Shown piece by piece: positions 1 through 12,532 of a stretch of 64,000 bases of DNA. Source of the stretch: Botryotinia globosa (taxonomy: Eukaryota; Ascomycota; Leotiomycetes; Helotiales; Sclerotiniaceae); contig RCSZ01000020.1 of assembly GCA_014898425.1 (NCBI GenBank), forward strand, positions 434,001 to 498,000. The letters are read 5' to 3'. The notes beneath the pieces were generated by a model, which was not told the origin of the DNA, searched no databases, and was given only the letters and a program-made list of their open reading frames with translations. The position numbers were made by a program, and so were the translations under genes. Position 1 is the first letter of the stretch, and every line of letters begins with the position of its first letter.

Positions 1-2198
1 TTTGAATTGGAATAACCATCATTTAATTCGTCGTCATCAAGTGGCGCGGTCAGAAAATATTCAACCCGCAGTCTGGGAACCCATCAGTGTGGGATGAGAT
101 GAAGGAGCTTTTAATACCTGGTGTACCTACTGTATAGAGTGAGTCCACTCGGGTAAAGCACCAAAAAGCTGTTAGGTCCAAGGCATTTTCACTGTCCCGG
201 AGATTTTATTATTATCCATTATTATCATATCACTTCAGAATGGGTGTACAAAATAGAATTACATTACAGGGTGAAAAGATAAGAACTCTTTCAGCCACCG
301 ACCCACAGGATAGGATTACAATTTGACGGGTTTATCAAGTTTATGGTCTAAAATCGAAGTGGTTGGTGGCTAGTTGTTGGTTTTCGCTTGATACTTGTAT
401 TGATAGCTGGAGAGGGCATGTTGAAATGAGGCACAGCACAGTAAAGTGGTCGTGACATTGCCGAAAATGGAGTGATGAATGGTTGAATTTGATAGCAATG
501 TTTGGCACATGGCACCCGGCCTGAAGGAGTATATCGAATCATTTCATATTTATCTCATTGTGAGGTGCCTCGCTAGTTAGTAAAGCTTCTAGTCTAGCAT
601 TGATAGCAATACAGACTTTGGGCTTTTACTACACAGTCTAGTAATGACTATTGATGAAGCCACTGAAGAAAAATGCGGCACCTTATCGTATCTCCACGAT
701 TTTGTATCCTCCAGAATTCAGATATATCGATGTACGTATCATCCTCGTACCTGAGGTCATCTAGCATGAATGCTATGGTGATCTAATTACATGATCTTCT
801 AGGATAGCTTTAATGAAATGTCGGTGAAATCTGACAACTATTATAGCCGTGACTCTTGAGGTCCCTAGACTATTGGATCTAACTCCTCGTACAGTTCTAC
901 GTTGAGGCTTGATTCAAGAAGTATTCGTTATACAAAACATCAATTATAATTTAGATAATAGGTGATGCCTAGAGCTGAGACTCATTGTCGTTGTACGAGA
1001 TCTGGAGGTCCTTGTACATCGAATGGTAAACAATGAAATTATATATAAAATGAGACATTGCCCTCGACTCGGGTTCGTAAAGGTAAGATTGACATCACCA
1101 CAACGTTTGGCATAACAATACAATCATACGACATTTTTCCCGCATTCATTCCCCACGTAAGGATTTACAAGGGCAATCCATTTCCCTATTCTTATAGAGA
1201 GAGTACAAGAGCCAGAAAAAAGTGGAATGGATATCAAATGAGTTGATGATAAGGAATCCAGTGACAGATAAAAAATTCTTGCATGCATGCAAGTGCAGTT
1301 CCGAGGATCAGGATTAACTAAGGTTGAGACAGGGATGAGCAAAGCACTGTTGTACTTTGCAAACTCTTAATGGTTGAGAATGGCTCGAATGGTCGGACAT
1401 GACAAGACAGGGGAACCACGCGAGAAGCTATGTCAGTACTCAGGTGCGGAGGTGGCCTTGGCAAGTTGGGGAGGAGAGCTACTTTGTCAATTAGTAAGGA
1501 CCCGAGGAATTTGGAATGGTATCGGTACATATCTCGTTGTAGATATGAAGATATTGTCAACGTATATAATTAGCATAGCGGGATGTTATTTACAGAAGCC
1601 AAACGGGATATTAGAACGGTGAAGGAATCTAGGTATATAAATAAAAAGCTACCCAAGAGCACAGAAAGCACATACAAGGCGCATGCATAATGCACATTTC
1701 CACTTTTCTCTAACCACATACCCGAAGAGGCCGTTTTTGAGATTTGAAAGTTCACACCATTCTATCCAAAATGTCTGATTGGTAGATCAAACCTAGATAT
1801 ATATATCTAGATGTATCATTCATCTGGGCGACATCAACCCTAGGCTTTTGTGATAGCTTGGAAAAACATGTGAAAGACTGAACTCGATATCTAGATGTTG
1901 CCTACCCCCCGAATCTAAGCAGTTCTGTTGCGGTTCTGTTAACATTCTGACAGGACTCGAATATTAACCCGATGAGAAATGTTTGATTGGTTATATTCAG
2001 TCGCGTGCCATCTCTCCTCGAATGGGTTAGCAGTTGTACTGTGTGCGGTGTATGCGTGAAAAATAAAGTCCGAAAATCGTTGAGAGGCGGAAGATTCGGT
2101 ACATGGGGGAATATTAACGGGATAAGCGGCAGTAAATACCCAACAACTACTCCATGTTGATATCTTATATTCTGAATACGAAAGACTCCATTCCAACT
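1..2198. other. Intergenic, no gene recognised
   Basis: No open frame longer than about 90 codons and no recognisable protein family on either strand. The sequence is moderately AT-rich, with scattered short runs such as the alternating TA stretch near 1797-1806. The right end is the downstream flank of the acetamidase-like gene. A gene with several very short exons cannot be excluded. Confidence 0.6.
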
Positions 2199-3155
2199 TC
2201 AAACGTACGGGGCACCGACAAAGATGCTCAAAGGTAAACTACAAGCCACCGCATAATTCGGCATGTCAACTATCTCCGCAATCTTCAAATTCGCAGCCAC
2301 ACTGCTAAGCATATATGCTTCCTGACTATCCAGGCCTTTCTCTGCTACCAACCAAGCTATCAATCCTCTCAATGCCTTTCTACTTGCTTCTCTGAGATCA
2401 CTATCAATCCCTAGTGCAGCATATTCTCCTTTGTCCACTGTGACTGGCTGAGGGGGGATCAAGAAATGAGGACTTTGAACCCACGGTTTGCTCTTTTCAA
2501 CTGTCAACCGAATCGTAGCTTTCATGGGTGTCTCAATAGCCGTTCCACAAACTTCTCCATCTCCTTGCGCAGCGTGCCCATCTCCGCAGCTAAATAAAGC
2601 GCCTGGGACTTTGACCGGAAGGTAAAGAACAGACCCTTGAGTAATATATTTGCAATCGATGTTCCCGCCAGTTTCATAAGGAGGAATTGTCGAAAATTCA
2701 CCCTCCTCTCCAGGTGCGACCCCTACTACACCCAAAAATGGTTTAATGGGTACATGTATTCCTTCTTTGAATACCGCAAAGTCTTCTCCCTTTGAAAGAT
2801 CCCATATCTTGAGAGACGCTTCCGGATATTCGTCGGCTAAAAGACCAAATTCGAATGAGCCGGGTAGACAGGCTGTCCAGCCATAATCAGCTGGTCTGAG
2901 AGACAGAAATTCGACTTTTAGAACATCGCCTGGAGAAGCGGAATTGATGTAGACAGGGCCGAATGCAGGATCGCCCCTTGAGACATCAAAGCTTTGAACT
3001 GCGGTGATGTCTGAGGTGTCGGTGATTTGATTGGAACCGCCATCGAGTAGATCAAATGATATTTCGGAACCAGAATCAACTGTTAGAGCGGGAGTAAGAG
3101 ATCTATCCCATTTCATGTGGATATGTGTCGTGTTGATATGAAATTTGTGAGCCAT
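2199..3155 (-). CDS. Acetamidase/formamidase family protein
   Basis: Single-exon gene of 318 residues in the acetamidase/formamidase family (FmdA/AmdA type), enzymes that release ammonia from short-chain amides such as formamide or acetamide in the cytosol. Seen in the sequence: an N-terminal beta-rich part, a central segment FLGVVGVAPGEEGEFST at about residues 139-155, and the family hallmark GDGHAAQGDGEVCGTAIE at about residues 191-208, whose Asp, His and Glu residues are expected to form the metal-dependent active site. A late Asp-Leu-Arg-rich segment resembles the C-terminal part of the family. The length agrees with short bacterial-type members. The start chosen is the first ATG of the open frame. 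The gene is divergent from the tubulin cofactor D gene. Substrate specificity cannot be read from the sequence; nitrogen-source regulation is likely from the family but not shown here. Confidence 0.88.
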   Translation of the reverse strand: MAHKFHINTTHIHMKWDRSLTPALTVDSGSEISFDLLDGGSNQITDTSDITAVQSFDVSRGDPAFGPVYINSASPGDVLKVEFLSLRPADYGWTACLPGSFEFGLLADEYPEASLKIWDLSKGEDFAVFKEGIHVPIKPFLGVVGVAPGEEGEFSTIPPYETGGNIDCKYITQGSVLYLPVKVPGALFSCGDGHAAQGDGEVCGTAIETPMKATIRLTVEKSKPWVQSPHFLIPPQPVTVDKGEYAALGIDSDLREASRKALRGLIAWLVAEKGLDSQEAYMLSSVAANLKIAEIVDMPNYAVACSLPLSIFVGAPYV

Positions 3156-3968
3156 AATGAATGATGTTGGTTGATCACAAGTTTCACGCTCCAGCTTTCA
3201 AGTGAGATGATGTATAAAAACTAAAGATATAACCTTTGATTACTGTATCTATGCCTCTCCGCAACGACCAGCGATAGGGGTGGGGTAGATGTAGGACAGA
3301 TGTAGGACGACTGAAGACGAGAAAAGACCTCGGAGTTCTATATTCCCGTAGGTAGCTAACGACTTCGTTTCAATATATGTAGAGATCAGATGATTGAATG
3401 AGAATCAGATATAAAAGTCGCATGTATGATAAACACAGTACATACAAAACTAAAATCAACCAGAATTCGAAAACATATTTTAATTTCCTTGAAATTAAGA
3501 CATGTGTTTTACCACAAAATGAGTTCGATTTTGGAGAAGTTGTGAGATATTACAAGGACCTATCTATTTAATATCGAATTCTATTATCGAAAAGCCATTC
3601 TCCCAATGGTGTTGGCGCTGGTGCTGGCGCTCGTGCTGGCGTGAACGCGACCCCACTAAATCTTTTTATTTACAATGTCGTAGTTGAGCAAGGCCGTCTC
3701 GAAAACATGATGCTTTCCAAACGAATCTTCACAAATATCATAACAAATGATACTGTGGATAATGCATATTGATGAAAAGTAATACTGCACCTATCTCGGG
3801 CAGCTCAATGGCATCCCATTAATGATCAATCAAAAGGAATAAGTATCAGATTGCACTTCGAAAGGTGGTAAAGATTTACCTCCATCGTTCAATACCGACA
3901 TAATAAAACACCTAGGAAACGCACGCTCACCTCAAAGCGGTGCATAGCTTCTCCCTCAGAGACTCAGA
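3156..3968. promoter_or_regulatory. Divergent intergenic region, acetamidase / cofactor D
   Basis: About 810 bp between two divergently transcribed genes, so it must hold both promoters. A short GC-rich imperfect repeat of GGCGCTGGTGCT type sits at about 3608-3650 within otherwise AT-rich sequence. No specific transcription-factor site can be assigned with confidence. Confidence 0.4.
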
Positions 3969-6900
3969 ATGGATGCCGCAGATGATGATAAAGATGTTCG
4001 ACTCCAAAGGGAGTCGGGAGAGCTCTTGGAAGATTTCGAAAAATCACTACACCCATTCCTCTATAATGTTACCAATAAAGGTCAATTACGAAGAAGGGTT
4101 CGCATAAGAGAGACAGATAGATTGACAGCATTGGTATGAATTCCTCACCCCTCCCCTCAACATACCATCTGCTAAAGTTTCACATAGCTAGACAATTTCC
4201 AAGAGCTTCCTCAACTTCTCGATCCACACCTACAGCGATTGGTACCCATACTGGCTGATGCCTTTATCACTTCCATATCGAAACCACCTGTGAAGTCTGA
4301 GACCCATGCTCAACTTCTTATGCCACTATCAAAAGCGATTTGTCGATTACTTTATACATTTTGTAAGGTTAGGGGCGAGAAAGTTATTGTCCAGTTCCTA
4401 AGTACTGAAGTCAGACTACTTGATTTGTTACTTTCTGCTATGGAAAAGGGTACATGGATAGATGATGGTGCATGCGAAAAGTCAACAGAAGAAGTATGGG
4501 GCTGGGAGGAACGATATATCACTCTGCTGTGGCTTTCACAGTTAATCATGGCCCCTTTCGCTCTCCATTCCTTGTCGGCTAGTCCTCCGCCCAGTGGTGC
4601 CGAGTTATATCTTTCAGATTTTAAGTTACCATCCAACACTCCCGGCGTAGCTCTACGGTCCATCGCGTTAGCTGTCAAATATCTCTCATCCTCTGGGAAA
4701 GAAAAGGATGCTGCAAAGATCTTACTAGTGAGAGTTGTTCTCCTTAAGGACATGCAAGATCTTGGGCTCCTTAATTCTTCAATAATGTGGGCGATATCTG
4801 TTTTGAATTCGATTAACACGGATCGCAACATACATCACATCAATGGCGTTTTGTCTTTTCTTTCTGGGGTCCTCAAATCATCCACGGATACCCCTTACAT
4901 GGACTCTAGCTTAGAGCCAGTATTTCACGCAGTCTTTAACTTTGTGGAATCCTCAGATCGATCTTGCAAAGAAGTGCAAAGCTCCGCTGTTGCGCGAAAG
5001 TTTATCGTAAACATTTTCCGTGGTATAGCTCTGCTCAATTTACGCCCATCTTTCACAACCATCGATGATACTTTGAGTGACTCTGTTGATTTTATGTTAC
5101 AATCGCTTTTGGATCCGTCAACACCGGTAAGGCTAGCCGCCAGTAAAGCATTGAGCGTCGTTATCTTAAAAGTCGAACCTGAACAAGCCTATGAATTTGT
5201 GCTTGCAATTTTCGAAATGTTAGAAGCGCTGCCAACCACCGATGTTTTGAATTGGCATGGTCAAATATTGACACTATCCCATCTGTTATATCGACATGCA
5301 GCACCTCCTCAACTGCTTAATAAAGTGATTGTTTCTCTACTCAAAGCTTTATCGTTTGAGGGAAAGTCGACATCAGGTAGCTCTATTGGAACTAATGTAC
5401 GAGATGCTGCATGCTTTGGAATATGGGCTTTAGCTCGACGTTACTCTACGGCGGAATTACAAAATATTGATATCAAATCCCAAGGATTTGGTCATGCAAC
5501 GAACGTTAGCTCTACTATACAAATTCTAGCAACACATCTTGTTGTTTCCGCATGTCTGGATCCTGCTGGTAACATTCGCCGAGGAGCCTCTGCAGCGCTT
5601 CAAGAATTGATAGGTCGTCACCCAAATACCATCATTGAAGCACTAGAATTAGTGCAAATTGTTGACTACCATGCTGTTGCCCTTCGATCTAGGGCTATAT
5701 TAGAGGTCGCTGTTTCAGCTGCTTCGCTGGCCTATAAAACTGACGATGGAATATCCTGGCATCACTATGGGGAGGCAATTCTTGAAGCACTCCGAGGCTG
5801 GCGTGGAGTTGGTGATGCCGATCTTGTCACAAGACGAAATTGTGCTGAAGCTTTCCGTCTTATAAGCTTTCCAAGAGACACCAGCAATAATTCGACCACA
5901 TATAAAAGTTCTTACGAAACCCTGTGTTCATTGGATCAACAGCTTAATCTTCTTACTGTTCGCCAGGTTAATGAGCGACATGGGTTATTACTTTTCATAG
6001 CTGCAGCAATTCTTGAATGCCCAAATTTTAGCGGAAGAGACGATCTTGATGTTGCTTTCCAAGCATATTCGGATCAAATACTTAGGATGCTTACTTCTTA
6101 CATATCGAATGTCACCACTCCACAAGGTTGGCGACGTCCCGAGTTGATCGCCGAAGCTTTATCTTGTGTCATTTTTCATTCTTTCCGTGTCTTTGGGACA
6201 TCGGTAATACTTAGAGGAAACCTGGGATCGCCTTCCACAAATAGTGATATATCCTCATGGTTACGTAACTCCAAGACGAAAAAGGTCATTATGTTTGAAT
6301 ATGAGGAACCTTACGCAGAACATATGCTCGGTGCCTCTAGTCATCAAACGATTTCTGGAATACTGGGCAATGTCATGGGCGTGTTTGACTCTGCCGATGG
6401 TCAAAACGATGCCACTTCCCATTATTCAAACGGCAATATCTTGGCCTTCCAATTACTTGTTAGAAACTTTATTGGACACTTTATCGATACTGGGTCTGAA
6501 GATTTGGTGACTTTTCTATCAGCTTGTCATCGTAGATCATTCTTTTGGGGCTCTGGTAACTATCGGGGTCTCGAGACTGATCGCATGCTAATGCGGATTA
6601 CTCAAGTCGGAAATACTAAGAGTCCATTGACCTTTTCTATGCTCCTGATCTCATATTCATTATTTAAAAACGACCTGAAGACTGAAGCGTCCGAGATTCC
6701 TCAAGATGATCGGACTAATACTATTCCTATAACAATACACGAGAACTGGAATTCCACCGAGAATGTCCCCAGACGTGTTTACGATATCAAGACACGATTA
6801 GCTCTACTTCCGTACTTTGCAAGAGAAAACAAAGCACTCGGTTGTCATATTATTCATTTCTGGGATGTCGTTTCTCATGGTCTTGATGACTATCATACGG

Positions 6901-7890
6901 ACCCAGCTCAAGGCGATATCGGTTCTCGAGTCAGACTAGAAGCAATTAAAGGAGCTGCTGCTATTTTCCTTTCCACAGATCTGAGAAAGAATTCAACCAA
7001 CATGGAAGTTTTCTCGACGATATTTGGAAAACTTCTACGACTTTGCACAGAGAAATTGGATAAAGTCCGAACAGAAGCTAAGAAAGCTCTTCTGGTTATT
7101 CTTCCAACGATTGTACCTAGGTTCGTTGACTTTTCGATCCATACCCTTTATTAATACTAAACAATTCAGATCCAAGATTTTTTCCTTTGAGCAAAGTTCT
7201 ATTTCTTCTTACGAACATTTCCGGTTTATACTAGACCTGCAAACTACAGATGGCCTGACCACGAACGCAACAACGGATGAACTCCAATGGCTCCCTTCGT
7301 GGACGGACAAAGTATTGGAAGGATATGTAACTTCAACCCACGCAGGAACAGAAGATCTCCGTCGTGTTAGCATCACTGCTCTAATCGACTTTTGCGAAGA
7401 AGCTCCAACAAACAAAGACTTAATCGGTGCTGCACTCGTCAGAAATCTAAAATTCCATCATCGAAAGAATGAAAAGGTGATAGTTGGTACACTAGAGACT
7501 ATTGCCCTTTTACTAGATATGGGACTTATATATCGGAATGATACAGTTGAGTTAGTAGGCCAACCATATTGATTGATTCACTCATTTGCTAATGCATTCT
7601 TGTAATCTAGTCAATACCAACTTCTGTGCGCCCAAGTTGCAAAAGAAGCTCTTAGTTCTCGAATAGACAAATGTAAAGCAGCAATTAAATGTTTTGGTCG
7701 TCTAGCATTGGTATATCCAGAAGCAATGAATAAGAATTTGTTAGGAATGCTTTGTCATAAGTTCCCGGGTATCAGAGATGCAGTTGTGGATGAACTTTGG
7801 GATTTAGGAGCTGAGGGAGTGAAGGGAATGGATGTTAAGGAAATTAAGAAGGGTGATGATTTGAGCGGACTTATTGGGAGTGCAGCATAG
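3969..7890 (+). CDS. Tubulin-specific chaperone D (beta-tubulin cofactor D)
   Basis: Four exons: 3969-4133, 4188-7120, 7170-7550, 7611-7890, giving 1252 residues, the usual size for cofactor D (Alp1 in fission yeast, Cin1 in budding yeast, TBCD in animals). The protein captures beta-tubulin released by the cytosolic chaperonin and, with cofactors C and E, helps assemble the alpha-beta tubulin dimer. Evidence is the N-terminal block with YTFCKVRGEKVIVQFLSTEV (about residues 108-127) followed by WGWEERYITLLWLSQL, both characteristic of the family, then a long series of HEAT/armadillo-like helical repeats. The three introns are 49-60 bp, and the donors GTATGA, GTTCGT and GTTAGT keep frame. An in-frame reading through intron 2 would end early, so splicing is needed for the conserved C-terminus. 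The start is the first ATG of exon 1, before the conserved region. Confidence 0.92.
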
Positions 7891-8707
7891 TTTATGATGG
7901 AGATCATCATTTTCGAGCTCGAACCCACTCAGTTTCATGATTCAACAAGATTTGTATTTGTCTTGAATGCTTGAAGTTGTTTGTGGGTTGATTTGTATAT
8001 TGATGACTTTTTCAATCTCTGTACGCTCTTCTAGTGAAGGTCTCTAAGCAACGCTTAAGAGATAACACATCTGTTAAACTAGAAATAAGATTGTTGCTCT
8101 GGTTAGTCTAAGATCATATCAATCTACCTAGTCTGTAACGATTTCTTGTATCGTAAGGGACCAACAGTACCCCAATCGACAGTACCCCTACGGTGTTACG
8201 TGATGTAAAATAATCCGGTTGTTATAATGCCTTACTGTATGTATGATGCTCCTATGAAGGGGATACTGATGAGAGCCAGGTTTTTATGAAGGGGCGGAGC
8301 AGACCAGTCGCTTATCATCATGTAGATGGAGTTGTGTTTTCATGTACTCTTCATTATGACTAAAAGTATAGGGCTAATGCAATTCTGTTCTTCCTCCTAC
8401 CAAGGCATGGACCTAAAGTGAAAGTGTTTAGATCTTTTCTTATGTCCATATTCTAAATCCCTTGGTTCAAATTTCAAAACACTCCCGCTGTCCTTCTTCT
8501 CTTTGGTAGATTTATTATCTTTGCATTTGATATCTTGTGCATTCTCCGCTGTGTGATTTAGACCTTCATTTCGGGCTCGAAATTTTACTCGAAGGGGCAC
8601 CGATGAGCTATTGGAAGTGTAAAAGGTGGATATCTGGTTAAAGAATCGATGTTAGCAAGTAAGAAATATGCAACGTTAGACTGTCTATAGAATTTCGAAC
8701 CTTCTAA
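7891..8707. other. Intergenic, convergent 3' flanks
   Basis: Lies between the 3' ends of the cofactor D gene and the F-box-like gene. A short direct repeat with core AGTACCCC occurs near 8165-8190. No coding potential was recognised. Confidence 0.5.
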
Positions 8708-9640
8708 TCAAGCAGTGATCATCATTCGTTGATATAATCTCACATCCTCGATTGATTTCATGCACGCTTGCTCAACATTATCTTTCCAGCACAAAACACC
8801 ATCAATCCATATCTCTGCACCTTCAAGAGCAGCATTGCAGGCTTTCAAGATGGCAGTGAGTGTAACCCAATTCTTCTTGTGGTATGCATCGGAATAGTCA
8901 TTCCACTTCAAGCCCAAATTCAGTATCTGTGTGAGCTTCTCCACTCGACCGTCTGCTCGTCTGATCTTATGAGGAAACGCAATAATGTCAACAGCACCAT
9001 CCAATGATTCTAGAATCCAGGAGAACCCTCTATGACAATCTATATAATCCAAATCATCACCCGGCGCCATGAAGCCATTTCTATTTGACCGAATACCATA
9101 CACAAAGCTTCGTGTTACTGGAGAGCCACAACCATCGCCGAATAGATGCAACTTTACTTGTTTCAAAGATTTCCATGTACTTGTATACCGACCAAAAGCA
9201 TTATGCTCATGTTTAGATTGTTGCAATGCCCGACACCAGGTTGCAAGATGTGGATCGCTCCTCGTGAATTCAATGATAAGCTCCAGACTCGTTATATTAT
9301 CGATGGTACCTTTGAAAAGATTCCGTCGTGAAAAGGCGAGAGTTTCCACGAACTTCGAAGGATCATTCCACGCGAAGCTTCGATTTTTCCAAAATACTTC
9401 TCTGTATTCGCTATGGATTTGCCTGCAGGTACGAAGAACCTGGACTTGAGGTCGGGCTTCGGAGATGGGGGCTACCTTATTGTCTTTGAGATCGATATAA
9501 TGCATATCTATACGTTCGCCATCAGGGGTTGATATCATGATGCTCCATTCTGGATGCTCGAGGAGAACGTATTTGAAGATGTTATCACGAATTTCGGTGG
9601 GGAATTTGAGGAGATGAAGTGATCGGTTTTGCGAAGACAT
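8708..9640 (-). CDS. F-box-like / DUF7730-type protein
   Basis: Single-exon gene for 310 residues. The N-terminus reads LLKFPTEIRDNIFKYVLLE (residues 9-27), the short F-box-like motif (LPxEIRxxIYxxVL) found in the large Pezizomycotina family often labelled DUF7730. A following segment VLRTCRQIHSEYREVFWKNRSF (split here for length: VLRTCRQIHSEY, then REVFWKNRSF) matches the usual second conserved block, where an old acquired helix precedes a beta-strand. The rest is a mixed alpha/beta region without known catalytic residues. These proteins are mostly uncharacterised; a substrate-adaptor role in SCF ubiquitin ligases is possible from the F-box resemblance but unproven. The ATG used is the first of the frame and lies directly before the motif. 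The gene has an AT-rich, apparently gene-free upstream region. Confidence 0.75.
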   Translation of the reverse strand: MSSQNRSLHLLKFPTEIRDNIFKYVLLEHPEWSIMISTPDGERIDMHYIDLKDNKVAPISEARPQVQVLRTCRQIHSEYREVFWKNRSFAWNDPSKFVETLAFSRRNLFKGTIDNITSLELIIEFTRSDPHLATWCRALQQSKHEHNAFGRYTSTWKSLKQVKLHLFGDGCGSPVTRSFVYGIRSNRNGFMAPGDDLDYIDCHRGFSWILESLDGAVDIIAFPHKIRRADGRVEKLTQILNLGLKWNDYSDAYHKKNWVTLTAILKACNAALEGAEIWIDGVLCWKDNVEQACMKSIEDVRLYQRMMITA

Positions 9641-11107
9641 CTTTTGTGAAGTTGGTGATGTAGATGGGAATGTAGAGAGAATGTAAGTTATAGATTATTT
9701 GAAAGATCAAAATGACAGGTAAGAATTGAAATACCTGCGATGATCGAGACGGTATATGCTGATTGAGACAATACGAAGTTGTCCTTGTATTGTACGAACA
9801 AAAATGAAGCTCTTTTTTCTCTCGAAATTGTATAATCTGCAGTGATATGCATCAAGAGGAAACTGTCAAAGTATTTATAGGTATAACGGATTCGTTCATG
9901 CAGCCCTAAATTAAGCTTTTTTATAGTCTGGTCGAGTGACAACATTAGCTCAACCACCTCACCCATTTTGAAGAAATCATATTGGTCCACGGGTAGTATA
10001 TTACCTACTTTGTGAGGATATTCAACGCCAAGATATAACTATTTGAAGCTAGAGCAATTAGATCTTTCCTTGGGTAATTTGATACTCTATGTGATGTGAT
10101 TAAATCTCTCTAAATCCTAGAATCCAAGAAAACCAAAAGGATCCGACAGAACTTGGATTCAATTTGAAGTTAGAAACTCCGAGTGTAAATGATAATGATG
10201 AATTTTTCGATGATTAGGATGCCTTCTTATGGAAGACTAAGTAAATAGACCTCTGAAGTATGAAACTTGACATGAATTCAGAGAAGATTGATGTATTCTT
10301 AACTAGAGTCAAACTTGATAGTCGTTGCCCTTATAAGCCTAAAAAGAAAGACAGACACTTCAATATGAGTGAGTGTCTGTCAAGTGTCGATTCATATAAT
10401 AATCAGTATTGATCTTCGGCTTCCGCCTCTAATTGTTCTTTTCCAAGAAGATCCATTCTAGACGAAAGACATTGAAATTCAGACTTCATGGCGATAATAC
10501 GGAGTAATATTGACGACTATCATGGCTACCCCTCTGCCATTCTTCAACACCGTCGACACTGGCACCACTACGAATCGATTCTCCCAAGATAGTTTTCTAG
10601 TTGACAGTTTGGGACTTTTGAAGGCTTCAAAGTATGGCATGCTGACTGAGAGGATCCGGTTTTATTTAGTAGCAATTCTTATCAACTGGACTTGAGTCCA
10701 AAATATCGAGAATCGCCAAGTCATCAGTATCCAGCGCCACGTATACACTCATCAACCAAATATGCTACACCAGTCGATAACTGTGACGGAGGGGAGCACG
10801 ATATACTTATTCTTATTTTCTTTCCCAGTACCAGTGATAGTTCACGGGTATAAATGTCTCAGTTTCTGAAAAAGATTTGAATATTAATACGCTCCTCGTC
10901 CCCTTCCGCTATGCCATGTTTTTACGAAAGGTATAGGGCATGCGACGCCCCAATCAACATCAACCCCCATGCTGTGCCACAATCGTCAATGAAACTCCTG
11001 AATAGACAAGTTGCTTCCTCCCAGACTTTCAGATATCAACCTCTCAATAACATTTTCAGTTCAAATTGTAACCAAATGTCTCCTTAAAAAAGGAGCAAAA
11101 TTCCGCA
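9641..11107. other. Intergenic with an ABC-transporter relic
   Basis: A 100-codon open frame on the minus strand (9688-9990) has no recognised similarity and probably belongs to the leader of the F-box-like gene or is chance. The only recognisable material is the ABC-transporter fragment at 10501-10608, listed separately. The rest shows nothing. Confidence 0.5.
10501..10608 (+). pseudogene. Relic fragment of an ABCC/MRP-type ABC transporter
   Basis: About 36 codons read as GVILTTIMATPLPFF followed by NTVDTGTTTNRFSQD. The order of a PL-x-FF motif, then a D-[ST]-G and NRFSQD, is the typical intracellular loop between transmembrane helices of full-length ABCC (MRP/Ycf1-like) exporters in fungi. 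On both sides the reading frame loses similarity within a few codons and no Walker A, signature or Walker B motif is present nearby. It is therefore a small leftover of a transporter gene, not a functional gene. The match is from family knowledge; an alignment would be needed for proof. Confidence 0.5.
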
Positions 11108-11700
11108 TCAGTCCCCTAAGCTTTGTCTGACTAATGCCCTGCATCTAGACTTCCATTCTCTCATTTCTTTGCCCTTGGGATTTGCTTGTGCTTCCCTCCA
11201 CATCTTTGCCGCGTCCACATTTGCTGGACTACTATCATTTGGATCGTTCATAAGACTGACCACGCTTAATAAGATAGTTTCTGGTGTTTGAATTGGGGTC
11301 CATCGTTCGCTCGCATCCTCGTATCCAAAGTCATCGGTCCCCGATGGATGCAAAATGGATATACAGAGAACACCTGTATCCGCATAGATGTTTGGATGGA
11401 ATGGAATTGGATCGCAAAAGGTCAGTGTCGGAGGTGCATGTGGATAGTTTTCGGGAAAAGAGAGAAGACAGCGCCAGTTGCCTCCTAGAAATTATTGTTA
11501 GTATGAGCTGCGAAAGACTTCAAGGGAGGTGGGCAATAGAGCATACCACCATAGTATTTGCACTCATCACTCAACATGAGCATAACATCCCACTCAAAAA
11601 TATTATCCTTCACAAGCCCACAGCTTATGCCTGGTAAATCTTTTGCCTTTTGTATTTCTTTTAATTGTCTGCCAAGCAGATTTGCTGCTGCGCTTCCCAT
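11108..11700 (-). CDS. Ubiquitin-conjugating enzyme E2, UBC7/UBE2G class
   Basis: Two exons on the minus strand, 11700-11547 and 11484-11108, joined across a 62 bp GT-AG intron with a CTAAC branch site, giving 176 residues. The product is an E2 enzyme that carries ubiquitin as a thioester and passes it on with an E3 ligase. Visible features are the N-terminal helix LLGRQLKEIQ, the HPN motif at about residues 81-83, the catalytic cysteine in GVLCISIL at about residue 92, and the acidic insertion just after it (HPSGTDDFGYEDASERW) that marks the UBC7/UBC15/UBE2G1-G2 group. The C-terminal helix SPANVDAAKMWREA is also typical. Members of this class work in ER-associated degradation or K48-chain synthesis; which of the two subtypes this is cannot be settled by eye. 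The phase and conserved residues across the junction support the intron. Confidence 0.92.
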
Positions 11701-12087
11701 CTTGCTGATCGTCGAATGGGCCGAGGAGACCTGGGGTTATAATAACAATTTCAAAGTCGGAGGAGATTGTAGATGAGGAGGTAACTCTTGATGTATCGAA
11801 AGTCGCAGATGGTGGAAAAGTACCGAGTATATATACTAAATACAGTCTATGAGTGAATTAAAATGATTGAAAATCCACAGGAAGTCGTCGCACATGGAGA
11901 TTCGATTGAATCACCATGCATTCACTACTACGTACCTTGTGAGGATACAAATCCAAGAAGTCGGAAGGAGGAGCTATTGAGATGGCACCGTGAACAGTTG
12001 GGGTCCAAGAAAGATATATGTTGCTACCTACGTTAAGTCAAATATTTCTGATTCGACAGAGTGTTATGAAGAATCCTTGATATTGTC

Positions 12088-12122
12088 GACTGGACTGGAC
12101 TGGACTGGACTGGACTGGACTG
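12088..12122. repeat. Pentanucleotide microsatellite (TGGAC)n
   Basis: About seven near-perfect head-to-tail copies of TGGAC, ending in a variant TGTAC copy. Intergenic. Confidence 0.95.
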
Positions 12123-12293
12123 TACTCTGTCTGAATTGATAGATTTGTGAATATTGAGGATGTTTTGAGATTGAGATGTACTGGAGTACAAATGAATCTA
12201 AGATACAACGATACTTTTAATCGTGAGGTAACGAGGAAAGGGATTAGCGTGTGGGCGGATGTAGCGGGGGTCAAGTCCGTGCCTCTTAATTTA

Positions 12294-12396
12294 GGTGAAT
12301 GTGAAGTGAAGTGTGAATGTGAGTGTGAATGTGATGAGTGTGTGAGTGTGAGGATGCAGGTGAGTGTCAGTGTTGGTGTTGGTGTCAGTGCAAATG
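12294..12396 (+). repeat. GTGA-rich low-complexity tract
   Basis: Degenerate repeats of GTGAAT/GTGAGT and later GTTGGT on the plus strand with almost no C, giving a strong purine/GT strand skew. No function assigned. Confidence 0.8.
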
Positions 12397-12469
12397 ATTG
12401 TTTTTGGAAGGTGGGGTGATTTCATATATACAGTAAATACGAGTACGTGCGTATAACCTGATACAGCTA

Positions 12470-12532
12470 CCTATATATATATAAGGTTATATATAAGGTT
12501 ATATATAAGGTTGTATATAAGGTTATATATAT
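12470..12532. repeat. 13 bp minisatellite, AAGGTTATATATA type
   Basis: Four tandem copies of a 13 bp unit (AAGGTTATATATA), one with a T-to-G change (AAGGTTGTATATA). Confidence 0.9.

Noticed and set aside
9688..9990. 100-residue minus-strand open frame upstream of the F-box-like gene
   Set aside because: No recognised similarity and no better start or splice relation to the gene; may be leader sequence.
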